From an uncultured Prevotellaceae bacterium (GTDB lineage Bacteria; Bacteroidota; Bacteroidia; Bacteroidales; Bacteroidaceae), in assembly GCA_900315095.1 (NCBI GenBank), contig OMXS01000003.1:62001-126000 (forward strand): a DNA stretch of 64,000 nucleotides, given 5' to 3'. Position 1 is the stretch's first letter; every line of letters begins with the position of its first letter. The translations under genes and the position numbers were made by a program. Below the pieces are notes generated by a model. That model ran no database searches and was not told the DNA's origin. It saw nothing but the letters and a program-made list of their open reading frames with translations. Positions 50,633 through 58,990 of the stretch are shown here, piece by piece.

Positions 50633-50764
50633 CTCAACTGTTGGTTTCAGGTTTCATGTTTCAAGTTCAAAGTTTCATGTTTCATGGCAGCCGAGCTGCT
50701 GGTTTCAAGTTTCAGGTTCTTTGCTGCAAAGAACTCCTAACTCCTAATTCCTAACTCCTAACTT
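50633..50764. repeat. Array of TTTCA(A/T)G and CTCCTAA units with small palindromes
   Basis: It contains TTTCATG/TTTCAAG units (50644-50722), GGCAGCCGAGCTGC and GTTCTTTG-CTG-CAAAGAAC palindromes, and then about four 7-bp CTCCTAA units (50733-50764). Confidence 0.7.
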
Positions 50765-50768
50765 AGCG

Positions 50769-51575
50769 TCATCGCTTTTCCTTCCACACATTCCACAGGA
50801 ACAGTGCATTTCCTATGATATACCTCCTCCACATACGTTTCGGCTCAATGATAAGGCGATACAACCATTCTAGAGAATGCTCTTGCCACCACTTTGGAGC
50901 TCGTTTTGCCGTTCCTGCGAAGAAATCGAACACTGCCCCGATGGTTCCACAGTGACAATGAATGTCCAACTTGTCCCAGTGCGAGTACGCCCATTTCTCT
51001 TGCTTCGGCGCTGTCATTCCAATCCACAGCAAATCAGGATTCGCATCGTTTATAGCCTTTATTATTGCAGCATTATCCTCTTCAGTAAACTCTGGCTTGT
51101 AAGGTGGAGAATATGTAATAATTTCAAGATGTGGATACACCACCTTCGCCTTCTCCCGTATCAGTCCCAACACCTTCTCAGATGACCCCATAAACATGAC
51201 CTTGGGCATGTTTATGGGGTCCCATGAAGGTTCGTGCAAGCTGAGAGGAGAGTCCGATTCGTCAGAATCAAGTTTCCCCCTACGGGGGGGATTAAAGGGG
51301 GCTTCCAGTTTCCCCATCTCATATTCAAAAAGGTCCCATCCCGCGATACGCTCCTTCGGCTGATACTTCGCTTTCAACCATCTGCATGCCTTCACCACAC
51401 TTGCTCCGTCAGGAATCAGAGCATCCCCGTTCAACAGGCTTTCTGCAAACAACTCATCCTTCTGCGCCGTGTTATATGAATGTGCATTGATAGTGTTTAT
51501 CAGCACCTTACCGTCGGGTATTGCTGCCAGTTCCTCCTTGGAACACACAATCTTTATATCCTCAAGTCTCAGCAT
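50769..51575 (-). CDS. WecG/TagA/CpsF-family glycosyltransferase with an in-frame repeat insertion
   Basis: 268 residues. Family motifs are INTINAHSYNTAQ, LIPDGASVVKACRW, KVMFMGSSEKVL, YSPPYKPEF, PDLLWIGMTAPKQEKW and GTIGAVFDFFAGTAKRAPKWW. The family moves ManNAcA or similar sugars to a lipid-linked acceptor. Residues about 89-120 (APFNPPRRGKL, DSDESDSPLSL) look inserted: the DNA (about 51220-51312) is a C/G-run palindromic repeat with CCCCC-TAC-GGGGGG and AGTCCGATTC-GTCAGAATC. It keeps the frame open. It may disturb the fold or be a tolerated surface loop. Confidence 0.85.
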   Translation of the reverse strand: MLRLEDIKIVCSKEELAAIPDGKVLINTINAHSYNTAQKDELFAESLLNGDALIPDGASVVKACRWLKAKYQPKERIAGWDLFEYEMGKLEAPFNPPRRGKLDSDESDSPLSLHEPSWDPINMPKVMFMGSSEKVLGLIREKAKVVYPHLEIITYSPPYKPEFTEEDNAAIIKAINDANPDLLWIGMTAPKQEKWAYSHWDKLDIHCHCGTIGAVFDFFAGTAKRAPKWWQEHSLEWLYRLIIEPKRMWRRYIIGNALFLWNVWKEKR

Positions 51576-51805
51576 CTTGAATACTTATTTAGGGAAATAT
51601 ATACTATTAGACCTCATTGCTAACTAACTGATAATGAGCGTCATTTTGTGACAGAAATCTTGCAAATCATTTCAAATCTTACAATTGTGGATTTGTTTTA
51701 TTTGTGCAAATTTGTGGAATTTCTCGCCGTAGGCGACTAAATATCAATCTTTGCACAGTCTTTCTCTGTATGCGCTCGGCTTACTCGAGCGATTGCGTAG
51801 TTCGC

Positions 51806-51919
51806 TTATCCCTTGAAATCCCTGTCTTCGGGGTCCACATCCTGCGCATAGCGCAGGTTATATGCAATAATTAGTCCAATCACTACGAGGGCAACAACGC
51901 CCACAATAATCCAAGTCAT
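51806..51919 (-). CDS. Predicted 37-residue single-span membrane protein
   Basis: MTWIIVGVVALVVIGLIIAY followed by NLRYAQDVDPEDRDFKG. One hydrophobic helix with a short acidic cytoplasmic tail. The frame is too short for routine calling and I know no family for it. The tail-coding DNA contains the hairpin CCTGCGC-ATA-GCGCAGG. It stands alone between the WecG-like and acyltransferase genes. The rest of the 51576-52109 gap holds two small GC hairpins (51724 and 51773) and no other gene. Confidence 0.5.
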   Translation of the reverse strand: MTWIIVGVVALVVIGLIIAYNLRYAQDVDPEDRDFKG

Positions 51920-52032
51920 AAAAGTTATAGATGTTATAAAATTAGTTTAATGATATAAATGTCGGCAAGTACTCCGAAGGATTGATAAGAGTACAGATTG
52001 GGAGGTCGGTCAGTTATATTTGTTCTCACCCA

Positions 52033-52099
52033 CAATTCCCCGCCCATTGCAGGGGAGGGGCTAGGGGTGGGGTCGGTAATTTTTATCGTTTTAGTCCAA
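52033..52099. repeat. Direct repeat J1 flanking the acyltransferase gene
   Basis: It begins CAATTCCCCGCCC, continues AGGGGAGGGGCTAGGGGTGG and ends TAGTCCAA. It is a near copy of 52761-52826. Confidence 0.8.
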
Positions 52100-52109
52100 T
52101 GCCAATAAG

Positions 52110-52652
52110 CTAACAAGCCATTAAGCCATTAACCTGTTGAATATGCTTTTTCAAATCCTCCTCATCGTCAAACCTATCACGAATTTTCTTTGCTGGAACC
52201 CCTGCATAGATGGAATATGGTTCCGTATCATGCGTAACTACACTTCCTGCAGCAATAATTGTCCCATCAGCGATGTTTACACCACTCATCACTATAGCAC
52301 CAAACCCTATCCATACGTCATCTCCGATAGTAGTCATTTCGCCTTTGCCTTTCCAATCATAATCTTTGTCGCGTATGCAACTAGCCAGCCTCACCGCTGT
52401 TCCCACCTGCTGGTAGTTATGGTCGTAACGTCCCACAATCCCCACATGATTAGCAAGAATCACCCCATTTCCTATCTTGCAGTTCGTTTCTATTATCGAG
52501 TACTTCCCGATATAGAAATCGTCGCCGATAGTTATTTCATCTCGTGCCCAGAGGAACACCCCCCTGCCGCAATGAAACCTCTTTCCTATGTTATACCTGC
52601 GCCATACAACATTCTTGTACCACCAGTCGCGCAGTTTCTTAATAATGTTCAT
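52110..52652 (-). CDS. Left-handed beta-helix (hexapeptide) acyltransferase
   Basis: 180 residues from the ATG MNIIKKLRDWWYKN; the longer frame to 52778 reads through a G-rich repeat. Hexapeptide turns are visible: ITIGDDFYIGKYSII, CKIGNGVILANHVGIVG, TTIGDDVWIGFGAIVMSGV and ADGTIIAAGSVVTHD, ending YAGVPAKKIRDRF. The pattern is that of CatB/maa-like O-acetyltransferases using acetyl-CoA, which probably decorate the surface glycan. Direct repeats J1 and J2 bracket it, as if it were a movable cassette. Confidence 0.88.
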   Translation of the reverse strand: MNIIKKLRDWWYKNVVWRRYNIGKRFHCGRGVFLWARDEITIGDDFYIGKYSIIETNCKIGNGVILANHVGIVGRYDHNYQQVGTAVRLASCIRDKDYDWKGKGEMTTIGDDVWIGFGAIVMSGVNIADGTIIAAGSVVTHDTEPYSIYAGVPAKKIRDRFDDEEDLKKHIQQVNGLMAC

Positions 52653-52760
52653 AATTAAAAGCCTCTCCCCAGCCCTCCCCCAAAGGGAGGGGGCAAATAA
52701 ATGCAAATATAATTTTGTGTTTGTTGAGAATAATATTTCTCCTCTTTTCCCTCGCCCTTT

Positions 52761-52826
52761 CAATTCCCCGCCCCTCAAGGGGAGGGGCTAGGGGTGGGGT
52801 CTGTAATTATATTACTTATAGTCCAA
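52761..52826. repeat. Direct repeat J2 flanking the acyltransferase gene
   Basis: Same order of CAATTCCCCGCCC, GGGGAGGGGCTAGGGGTGG, GTAATT and AGTCCAA as J1. Related C/G-rich palindromes sit at about 52661-52693 and 52908-52937. Confidence 0.8.
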
Positions 52827-52936
52827 ACCAACAACAATAAACTCTAAAACTGCCTCTAAACTCTACACTTTCAACAAATCTCGCTCATCGTTCAACGCTC
52901 AACCCTCTTCCCCCCTCGGGGGGATATGAGGAGGGG

Positions 52937-54085
52937 TCAATTCAAAATTCTCTCCATATCCTCCCTAAGATGACTTACAGCAAGTCCCTCAAACTTTCTG
53001 TCATATTCAATGACCTTTTCTCTGTCAAGCCCTAACGCCTCCACCATCTTCTGAGAAAAGACCTTCTTGTCCCGTCCAGACACGACGAAACCGTTCTTTC
53101 CATCGGCAACCATCTCTCTTGCACTGCTGAAATCTGTGACTACACACGGCACGCCACATGCACAAGCCTCTACAAGTGTAGTAGACCATCCCTCAGCCAT
53201 TGAACCCATAACAAAGACATCAGCCTTGTTCAGCCATACCGCAATCTCCTTAGGTGCCATTTTCCCAAGTAATATGACAGAATCGTCAAGTCCCTGTTCA
53301 TGGATATAGCCTTTTATCTTGTCATGGTCCTCCCCGTCCCCGATGAAATAAAGGCGAGCATTGTTAACCTTCTCACGAGTAAGTTTCAATGCGTCAATCA
53401 TCAGTTTCCATCCCTTGAACCAACCGAGGCGACCGACGGTAACAAAAATCTTCTCATTGTCATCATGAGAAATCCTGTTCACACCATAGATACTGTCATC
53501 ATAACGTGTAGGAAATTCAATGACCTTGTCAACACTAATTTTCCCCTTGCTTCTCTCTGCAAAAGCCTTGCGGTCATTGCGGTCAGCAGCAGCAAGCAGT
53601 TTCCTTGCCTTTGCCGCCTTCGGCATAAGAAAGAACTTGTCGTATAGTCCTGCAAGATTTCTTGCCCATGGATAACGAGATATGCTCAGTGGATTCTCCA
53701 CTCCAGGCATGATATAGCATGTCTTTGACATGAAACCATCGGGTATGAAATACATCACCTCTGGTTTATGAGTCACAATCCAGTCAAAATCATTGCGTTT
53801 TAAGATGTTACGGATATACTTCTTAATATAGAAACAGTTCGTTATACGTTCAGGAATAAGTGGCCTTTTTGCGGAAGGAACCACCCTAGCCATAGAGAAA
53901 AACTCAAACTCCTGTCCGTCTATTTCCCTGTGCGTCCAAATCCCTACAGGAGTCCTGTCATCTGTCGTGATACCGGCAAGCATCAGGTCCCTGCCAAATG
54001 CCGGCAACATGTTACGATAGAAATTCAGTATCCCCCCAGTAGGATAATCCTCGTAATTAACGTTATCTATAACAAGAATCCTCAT
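52937..54085 (-). CDS. Glycosyltransferase GT4
   Basis: 382 residues. It begins MRILVIDNVNYEDYPTGGIL, with the Gly-Gly acceptor loop, and continues YIMPGVENPLSISRYPW, KIFVTVGRLGWFKGWKLMID, RLYFIGDGEDHDKIKGYI and VILLGKMAPKEIAVWL. MAEGWSTTLVEACACGVPCVV holds the E-x7-E donor-binding site. It is cytoplasmic and builds the locus glycan; the sugar is unknown. The 253-bp gap upstream (54086-54338) holds a few CATCGTTAACG units and no gene. Confidence 0.87.
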   Translation of the reverse strand: MRILVIDNVNYEDYPTGGILNFYRNMLPAFGRDLMLAGITTDDRTPVGIWTHREIDGQEFEFFSMARVVPSAKRPLIPERITNCFYIKKYIRNILKRNDFDWIVTHKPEVMYFIPDGFMSKTCYIMPGVENPLSISRYPWARNLAGLYDKFFLMPKAAKARKLLAAADRNDRKAFAERSKGKISVDKVIEFPTRYDDSIYGVNRISHDDNEKIFVTVGRLGWFKGWKLMIDALKLTREKVNNARLYFIGDGEDHDKIKGYIHEQGLDDSVILLGKMAPKEIAVWLNKADVFVMGSMAEGWSTTLVEACACGVPCVVTDFSSAREMVADGKNGFVVSGRDKKVFSQKMVEALGLDREKVIEYDRKFEGLAVSHLREDMERILN

Positions 54086-54338
54086 ACTAAATTATCATTT
54101 TTGTCATCGTTAACGTTTTTTGTTTTTTTTCTCCCACAAATGTCACGAATATTCACGAATCAATGAAAGGGTTAATCGTTGAGACGATTAGGAAGTAATT
54201 TAATTGAGGCATTCATGCAAAAGTGAACTTTTTCATGCCAACTTCATTTAAATTACATGATAGTCCTTCTGACTATCATCCTTTCATCTTAAAACATATT
54301 TATTAGTGTCCATTAGTGCATATTAGTGGGTAAAATTT

Positions 54339-55622
54339 TTATCGTCCTCGTTGTTCTACATCATCGTCATCGTCATCGTTTTCATTTTCGTCATCGTTAT
54401 CGTTAACGTTATCGTTATTTGTATTTCCGTTATCGTTATGGTTATCGTTATCGTTAATAATTATCAACCTCTTCTTCGTCACATACGACCCTCTCAATGC
54501 CATGGCAAGCAGCATAAAATATCCCATACCCTTACCAGAAAGGTAACTCGTATCCGCTGTACCCTCAAGGAAAAGTGCCAGCATGCACATTAGCGCAATT
54601 TTGTAAATAAGCAAATTCTTTATTCTATTAATATCTTTATACCGTCTTATCCAAAACCATAGGAAAAAGAATATTCCTACCATACCAAATTCTGCCATAG
54701 TAGGGAAGAATGCGTCTGCCAGGAACATAGGATTATCAGGGAATAATCCCCAAATATCATTCAATCCATATTTATAATACAGTGGAGAATAATACTTTGC
54801 TGCTGCATTTGTAGCAAACGTTCCTAAACCAGATCCTAAAGGTATGTAGTCAGAAAAAATAATTGTACCTGCGGTCTTATAACTCTCAGGTCTTGCCATA
54901 CGCTCTGATTTGGATACGTCTTCACTCATTCCTTCCACATAATATGCATTAAACTTATACCATGTAAAGAATAGAATTGCAATTAGAAGCACTCCAACCT
55001 GCATGTAGGTTAACAGATTATCCAATCTAAACTTGTTCTTAAGAAAGAATATAAGACCAATAAACATTACATACTCACCAAAGAACTTTGACTTTCCAGA
55101 TAGAAGTCCCAATGTAACAATCAGCACACCGATATATAGATGTTTTTTCTTGTCTCCTCTAAAGAAAATATAGACCAAACCGCACTGGAAACAAGCCTGT
55201 CCTATAGCGGCACTCTCTGTTCCCAATCTGAATCCAAACAAGAAGAAAGCAATTGCGACAAAATATACATAAAGGATCTTTTTTTGCTGTTTTTTTGTAA
55301 AAGTAGGAGCAAGCAAGTATGTGCAGTAAAAAATACAATATGGACGTACCTGTTGTTGAAGATCAAGAAATACCGATGCAGGGACGTTTATTGCCATGAC
55401 CAAAGAATACAGTACATAGGATAACATCAGAATTCCATATGTGTATATCTCTTTCTTAATATGATGCCCTGTGGTTTTCTTGATAAATGTGAAAAGGATG
55501 AGTCCTAATGTCATTAATTCATCAATATACTGGAAGCCTGCCTTGTCGTAAAAAAGGATACAAAAAGGCAAATACAATATCCAAAACCAAGTAAAAAAAG
55601 TACTTATTTTCATATCAATCAA
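54339..55622 (-). CDS. O-antigen/capsule polymerase-like membrane protein (Wzy type) with a repeat-coded Asn/Asp tail
   Basis: 427 residues; the start may be 9 bp in (MKISTFFTWFWILYLPF). About ten membrane helices carry the large periplasmic loop typical of Wzy/WaaL proteins (about 215-310, with SERMARPESYKTAGT, PLGSGLGTFA and FFPTMAEFGMVG). It should join glycan repeat units at the periplasmic face. The last 40 residues after KKRLIII are low-complexity Asn, Asp and Glu, encoded by GTTATC/GTCATC hexamer repeats (54342-54466). They were probably added by repeat insertion at the original stop. Confidence 0.8.
   Translation of the reverse strand: MIDMKISTFFTWFWILYLPFCILFYDKAGFQYIDELMTLGLILFTFIKKTTGHHIKKEIYTYGILMLSYVLYSLVMAINVPASVFLDLQQQVRPYCIFYCTYLLAPTFTKKQQKKILYVYFVAIAFFLFGFRLGTESAAIGQACFQCGLVYIFFRGDKKKHLYIGVLIVTLGLLSGKSKFFGEYVMFIGLIFFLKNKFRLDNLLTYMQVGVLLIAILFFTWYKFNAYYVEGMSEDVSKSERMARPESYKTAGTIIFSDYIPLGSGLGTFATNAAAKYYSPLYYKYGLNDIWGLFPDNPMFLADAFFPTMAEFGMVGIFFFLWFWIRRYKDINRIKNLLIYKIALMCMLALFLEGTADTSYLSGKGMGYFMLLAMALRGSYVTKKRLIIINDNDNHNDNGNTNNDNVNDNDDENENDDDDDDVEQRGR
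54342..54466. repeat. Hexamer (CGTTAT/CGTCAT) tandem array in the polymerase 3' end
   Basis: About twenty degenerate CGTTAT, CGTCAT and CGTTTT hexamers, the same motif as around the S23 gene at 57.1-57.6 kb. Confidence 0.85.
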
Positions 55623-56408
55623 TTATCTTAAATAAACATTATCTACATGAGCAACCTGCTGGTTATCAGGTGGTAGTTGCATATAATCACCATACATCTG
55701 CTTCAGATACTTATCATATTCTTTGAAGCCGCGTAACTTCAGATTTTCAAAATCATATCTGACGTTATTTCCATACCACTTTTTTTCAGCGCTCTCTTTA
55801 ATCCCCCATCTTCCAAAGATATTAGCAATGTCGTTCCCATCCCTCATTTCAGACAATATAGACAGCATTTTTTTAGGAAGATATTGTTTCCCGAAAGGTG
55901 TCGCCGCGCGCAGAACTCTCTTAACTAACCTTTTCAAGTTCCCTCCATCAGAAGAGTCCACAAATAAAAGTGTCTGGAGTCGTAGCAGTTTTCTTGCACG
56001 AGCAGCATCCTTTCCGTATTTCTCGCAAGTGACCAATGGGAATACATCTATATTGATTCCAAGTTTCACTTCAATAGAAAGATTAACTCTTGGGTCATCA
56101 ATGCATGTCTCAGTATCTTCAATTTTCATAAATGGATATACAACCGCCTTGCTGTTCTCAAAGGTGCAGCATCGCATTCCTCGGGGAAGTTCTTTCTCAA
56201 GAATACTTATTAATCTATTGTAGTGTTCATAAGGAACACCGAAGTCCATGTCATCATCCCAAGGAATAAAACCCTTATGGCGAATCGCCCCAAGCATAGT
56301 CCCTCCGAGCATATAATACGGGATGTCATGCTCTGTGCATATCTTGTCAAAGGCTTCAGCGATATTTAATATGCGCTGGTGTACTTCTTCAATATCTATT
56401 CTTGTCAT
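55623..56408 (-). CDS. LicD-family phosphotransferase
   Basis: 261 residues. The core motif is YYMLGGTMLGAIRHKGFIPWDDDMDFG (described by its key residues: GG-x-LGAIRH and WDDDMD, the metal-binding Asp cluster, about 33-58). NIDVFPLV follows. LicD proteins transfer phosphocholine or other phospho-polyols from CDP-donors to glycans. The cytidylyltransferase fusion at 57642 could supply the CDP-donor. It overlaps the SDR gene stop by 4 bp and is directly followed by the polymerase. Confidence 0.9.
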   Translation of the reverse strand: MTRIDIEEVHQRILNIAEAFDKICTEHDIPYYMLGGTMLGAIRHKGFIPWDDDMDFGVPYEHYNRLISILEKELPRGMRCCTFENSKAVVYPFMKIEDTETCIDDPRVNLSIEVKLGINIDVFPLVTCEKYGKDAARARKLLRLQTLLFVDSSDGGNLKRLVKRVLRAATPFGKQYLPKKMLSILSEMRDGNDIANIFGRWGIKESAEKKWYGNNVRYDFENLKLRGFKEYDKYLKQMYGDYMQLPPDNQQVAHVDNVYLR

Positions 56409-57142
56409 TTCACTCTGCCTGATGCAACCTTATATTCATAACTATGCAGTCCCTCTTTCCTGAAATCTGCATGGTAGCGTTCAAGCACATTCTTGAACAC
56501 TTCTTCGTATTGAGGAATGAAGAGGTCGTTTTTCTCTTCCATGTTCTTTATTATCTCTTCTGCTAACGGGGCAGTAACGTTCAAGTCCGTTGCACCCTGG
56601 TTGAAACTCGTTCCCTTGATGCTGCCAGGAGATACATTCAATATCCTGTTTGTCGTGCCCGATTTTGCCAGTTCCACGTTCACACTCTCAATGAAAATTT
56701 TTAGTGCTGCTTTGGTGGCACCATAAAGTGAGAAGAAAGGAGACGACATAAAACCTGCTATGCTAACCATAACTCCGCAATAGAAATCATCCTTGCTTGA
56801 TAACTTGTCGTAGAAATGTTTGATAATCCTTATTACAGGTATGGTATTCACATTGAAATACGTGGCAATCATCTCCTCCGGAATGTCTTTGAAGAGTGCC
56901 AGTTTACCGAATCCCGCAGTTATGATGAGACCGTCAATGTCATTAAACCTGTCAAAAACGGAATAATCGTTACTGGTAAGGTCAAATTGCACACTCTCGA
57001 TCTTCTCATGGCGGTACTCCTCTTTCAGTTCCGCCTTATCAACCACATACACCTTTTCCGTCTCAGTCCTTTTAGCTAATATATGAGCCATAGATAACCC
57101 TATACCATTAGCTCCACCAACTACTAATATTTTTTTCATCAT
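56405..57142 (-). CDS. Short-chain dehydrogenase/reductase
   Basis: 245 residues. The NAD(P) motif is ILVVGGANGIGLSMA (Gly-x3-Gly-x-Gly). DIDGLIITAGFG is the NNAG-like segment, and the catalytic Ser and YxxxK are in MVSIAGFM and LYGATKAALK. It may reduce a precursor of the polyol or sugar transferred by LicD, since SDRs often accompany LicD and TagD-like cytidylyltransferases. That link is inference. It is coupled to licD by a 4-bp overlap. Confidence 0.87.
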   Translation of the reverse strand: MMKKILVVGGANGIGLSMAHILAKRTETEKVYVVDKAELKEEYRHEKIESVQFDLTSNDYSVFDRFNDIDGLIITAGFGKLALFKDIPEEMIATYFNVNTIPVIRIIKHFYDKLSSKDDFYCGVMVSIAGFMSSPFFSLYGATKAALKIFIESVNVELAKSGTTNRILNVSPGSIKGTSFNQGATDLNVTAPLAEEIIKNMEEKNDLFIPQYEEVFKNVLERYHADFRKEGLHSYEYKVASGRVK

Positions 57143-57156
57143 TAATAATATTTTTA

Positions 57157-57174
57157 AACGAAAACGATGACGAA
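57157..57174 (-). repeat. Left inverted repeat flanking the four-helix-bundle gene
   Basis: AACGAAAACGATGACGAA is the exact reverse complement of 57575-57592 and 57611-57628. Confidence 0.85.
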
Positions 57175-57185
57175 AACGAAAACAA

Positions 57186-57566
57186 TTATTTCCTGATAGA
57201 ATTGACTAACCCTGTCAGTTGTTTTTCGATCGATATCAATTCGTCCAATAATTGATTGTATATGTTTATGTCGATGTAACCTACATTTTTAGAGATTAAT
57301 AATTGGGTTTCTACCTCATAAGCAGATCCAAGTGCAATGTCTAAGAAATGAGCAAATTCAGAATCAGAAGTTCTTGCAGAACCTTCAGCTATATTAGAGG
57401 AAATGGAGACGGCAGCCCTTTGTAATTGGTCACATAGTCCCTTTTTCTCAAAGTATGGCATATCAGATGTTATTTTATATATCTTTGTAGCATATTCAAC
57501 AGCCTGCTGCCAAACAGGGTAATTCCTGAAGTTCCGCGCCTTTTTCTTATTCTCCGTCATTTCCAT
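57186..57566 (-). CDS. Four-helix-bundle protein (S23 / 23S rRNA intervening-sequence protein family)
   Basis: 126 residues. Signatures are FRNYPVWQQAVEYATKIYKIT, GLCDQLQRAAVSISSNIAEG (the family hallmark), FAHFLDIALGSAYEVETQL and LISIEKQLTGLVNSI. The family was found inside intervening sequences of 23S rRNA and is related in fold to Avd, the accessory protein of diversity-generating retroelements; its biochemical role is unresolved. Here it interrupts the SDR and cytidylyltransferase genes of a polysaccharide operon. It is flanked by inverted hexamer repeats, as if the whole unit were a mobile cassette. Confidence 0.9.
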   Translation of the reverse strand: MEMTENKKKARNFRNYPVWQQAVEYATKIYKITSDMPYFEKKGLCDQLQRAAVSISSNIAEGSARTSDSEFAHFLDIALGSAYEVETQLLISKNVGYIDINIYNQLLDELISIEKQLTGLVNSIRK

Positions 57567-57636
57567 CGTTCGTCTTCGTCATCGTTTTCGTTATCGTTAA
57601 GGTTATCGTCTTCGTCATCGTTTTCGTTATCGTTAA
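57566..57636 (+). repeat. Right inverted repeat (hexamer array) upstream of the four-helix-bundle gene
   Basis: CGTCTTCGTCATCGTTTTCG occurs twice (about 57571-57590 and 57607-57626) with CGTTATCGTTAAGGTTATCG between. It faces the inverted copy at 57157. Confidence 0.85.
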
Positions 57637-57641
57637 TTTTT

Positions 57642-58988
57642 TTATATCTCTATAAAATTACGTCTTTCCTTAAATGCCTGCATGATATCAGCCATGGCAA
57701 TACTCTCTCTACGTCTCAGCCTCGCTGTACTGAAACGGTGATTCAAAATACACGATATGAACTCCTGTATTTCATATCTTAGACCTGCACCATCCCATTT
57801 ATAGAAGAACTTCTTGTTCTGGTTCTGGTCCTCAAAGCGGAACTCATAATAGTCTGTCAACCACCATGGAGACGGAACATAAGCATAACCTTTAGTTCCG
57901 GAGATAACGAGGTTACCTTCAGTCTTTACTCCGAGCCCCAGTTGGAACGAACACACCCCATGAGGATACTGTATCACACCTCTGGTGTAAATATCCACGC
58001 CATTATGCATCTTACTATACAAGTCAATGTTGGTATAGTCAGTTCCCATCAGTTTTATTATAGGCAACAGAGGATACGATCCCATCTCAAACATCGAACC
58101 ACCTGCCTGTTCTGCATCCAGTTCTCTTGTGAACTTGTCTCCCCAAAGTTTTGACTCAGATGCGTTAATGTCAACCACTTCACCTATTTGCCCGCTCTTT
58201 ATCATTGTTATAAGATGATTAAATGCGGGGCTATGGGCAGTCTTGTTTGCCTCCATAAGCACAACACCTTTCTCCTCTGCAAGTTTGAACAGTTCCCGTG
58301 CTTCGTTGCCATTCATGACAAGAGGCGTCTCGCACAAAACATGTTTCCCTGCTTCAAGCGCCTTCTTCGTAAGTTCATAATGACACAGATGCGGTGTTGC
58401 GATATATACAGCATCAACACCTTTCAGTAACTCATCATACGATTCGGCAATGCTCTCTATCTTATGTTTATCGGCAAAAGCACAGGCAACGTCTTTATTG
58501 ATGTCATACACAGAAACCACTTTTGCTGCACTTACCACCTCGCTCTCTGGAGCGAAACGCTGTGCGATTCTTCCTGCGCCAACAACACCAATATGTATGT
58601 CTTCTTGCATCTCCTCCCTTAACATTGTAGAGGAGATCCCTTCTGTTCGGGGAAGATAAACCACCTTACAGAACTCGTTCAGATAGTCAAACTTCCCTAT
58701 CCAGTCAGAACCGATGGCAAATATATCAACATCATATTTCTGAATGTCGTCAATCTTCTGTCCGACATAATCTTCAATGATTATCTTGTCGGCAAGTCCT
58801 GTCGCTTTTACTGCTTCAACACGTTCAAGAACATTATTTCGGACATTCAGTTTCCCTCGTTCACGGTCAAAGTTGTCATTGGTGACTCCGACTATCAGAT
58901 AGTCACCCAATGCTTTAGCACGTCGCAGAAGATTAATATGTCCTTGATGCAGTAGATCGTATGTTCCGTAGGTGATAACTCGTGTCAT
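57642..58988 (-). CDS. Fusion of TagD-like cytidylyltransferase and Gfo/Idh/MocA oxidoreductase
   Basis: 448 residues. Residues 1-130 are a glycerol-3-phosphate cytidylyltransferase-like domain: VITYGTYDLLHQGHINLLRRA (HxGH) and EGISSTMLR (the ISST signature). Residues about 131-448 are an oxidoreductase: IHIGVVGAGRIAQRFA, AVYIATPHLCHYELTKKAL, GKHVLCETPLVMN and GGSMFEMGSYPL. One chain could therefore make a sugar- or polyol-phosphate and activate it with CTP. The adjacent LicD and SDR genes support a CDP-polyol or CDP-choline-like donor for glycan decoration. The exact compound is unknown. Confidence 0.88.
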   Translation of the reverse strand: MTRVITYGTYDLLHQGHINLLRRAKALGDYLIVGVTNDNFDRERGKLNVRNNVLERVEAVKATGLADKIIIEDYVGQKIDDIQKYDVDIFAIGSDWIGKFDYLNEFCKVVYLPRTEGISSTMLREEMQEDIHIGVVGAGRIAQRFAPESEVVSAAKVVSVYDINKDVACAFADKHKIESIAESYDELLKGVDAVYIATPHLCHYELTKKALEAGKHVLCETPLVMNGNEARELFKLAEEKGVVLMEANKTAHSPAFNHLITMIKSGQIGEVVDINASESKLWGDKFTRELDAEQAGGSMFEMGSYPLLPIIKLMGTDYTNIDLYSKMHNGVDIYTRGVIQYPHGVCSFQLGLGVKTEGNLVISGTKGYAYVPSPWWLTDYYEFRFEDQNQNKKFFYKWDGAGLRYEIQEFISCILNHRFSTARLRRRESIAMADIMQAFKERRNFIEI

Positions 58989-58990
58989 AT

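Noticed and set aside
54342-54466. Separate acidic small protein at the polymerase 3' end
   Set aside because: The frame is continuous with the membrane protein and made of hexamer repeats; no independent start is supported.
57186-57566. Diversity-generating retroelement (S23 protein as Avd)
   Set aside because: No reverse transcriptase, template or variable repeat pair is visible in the window.
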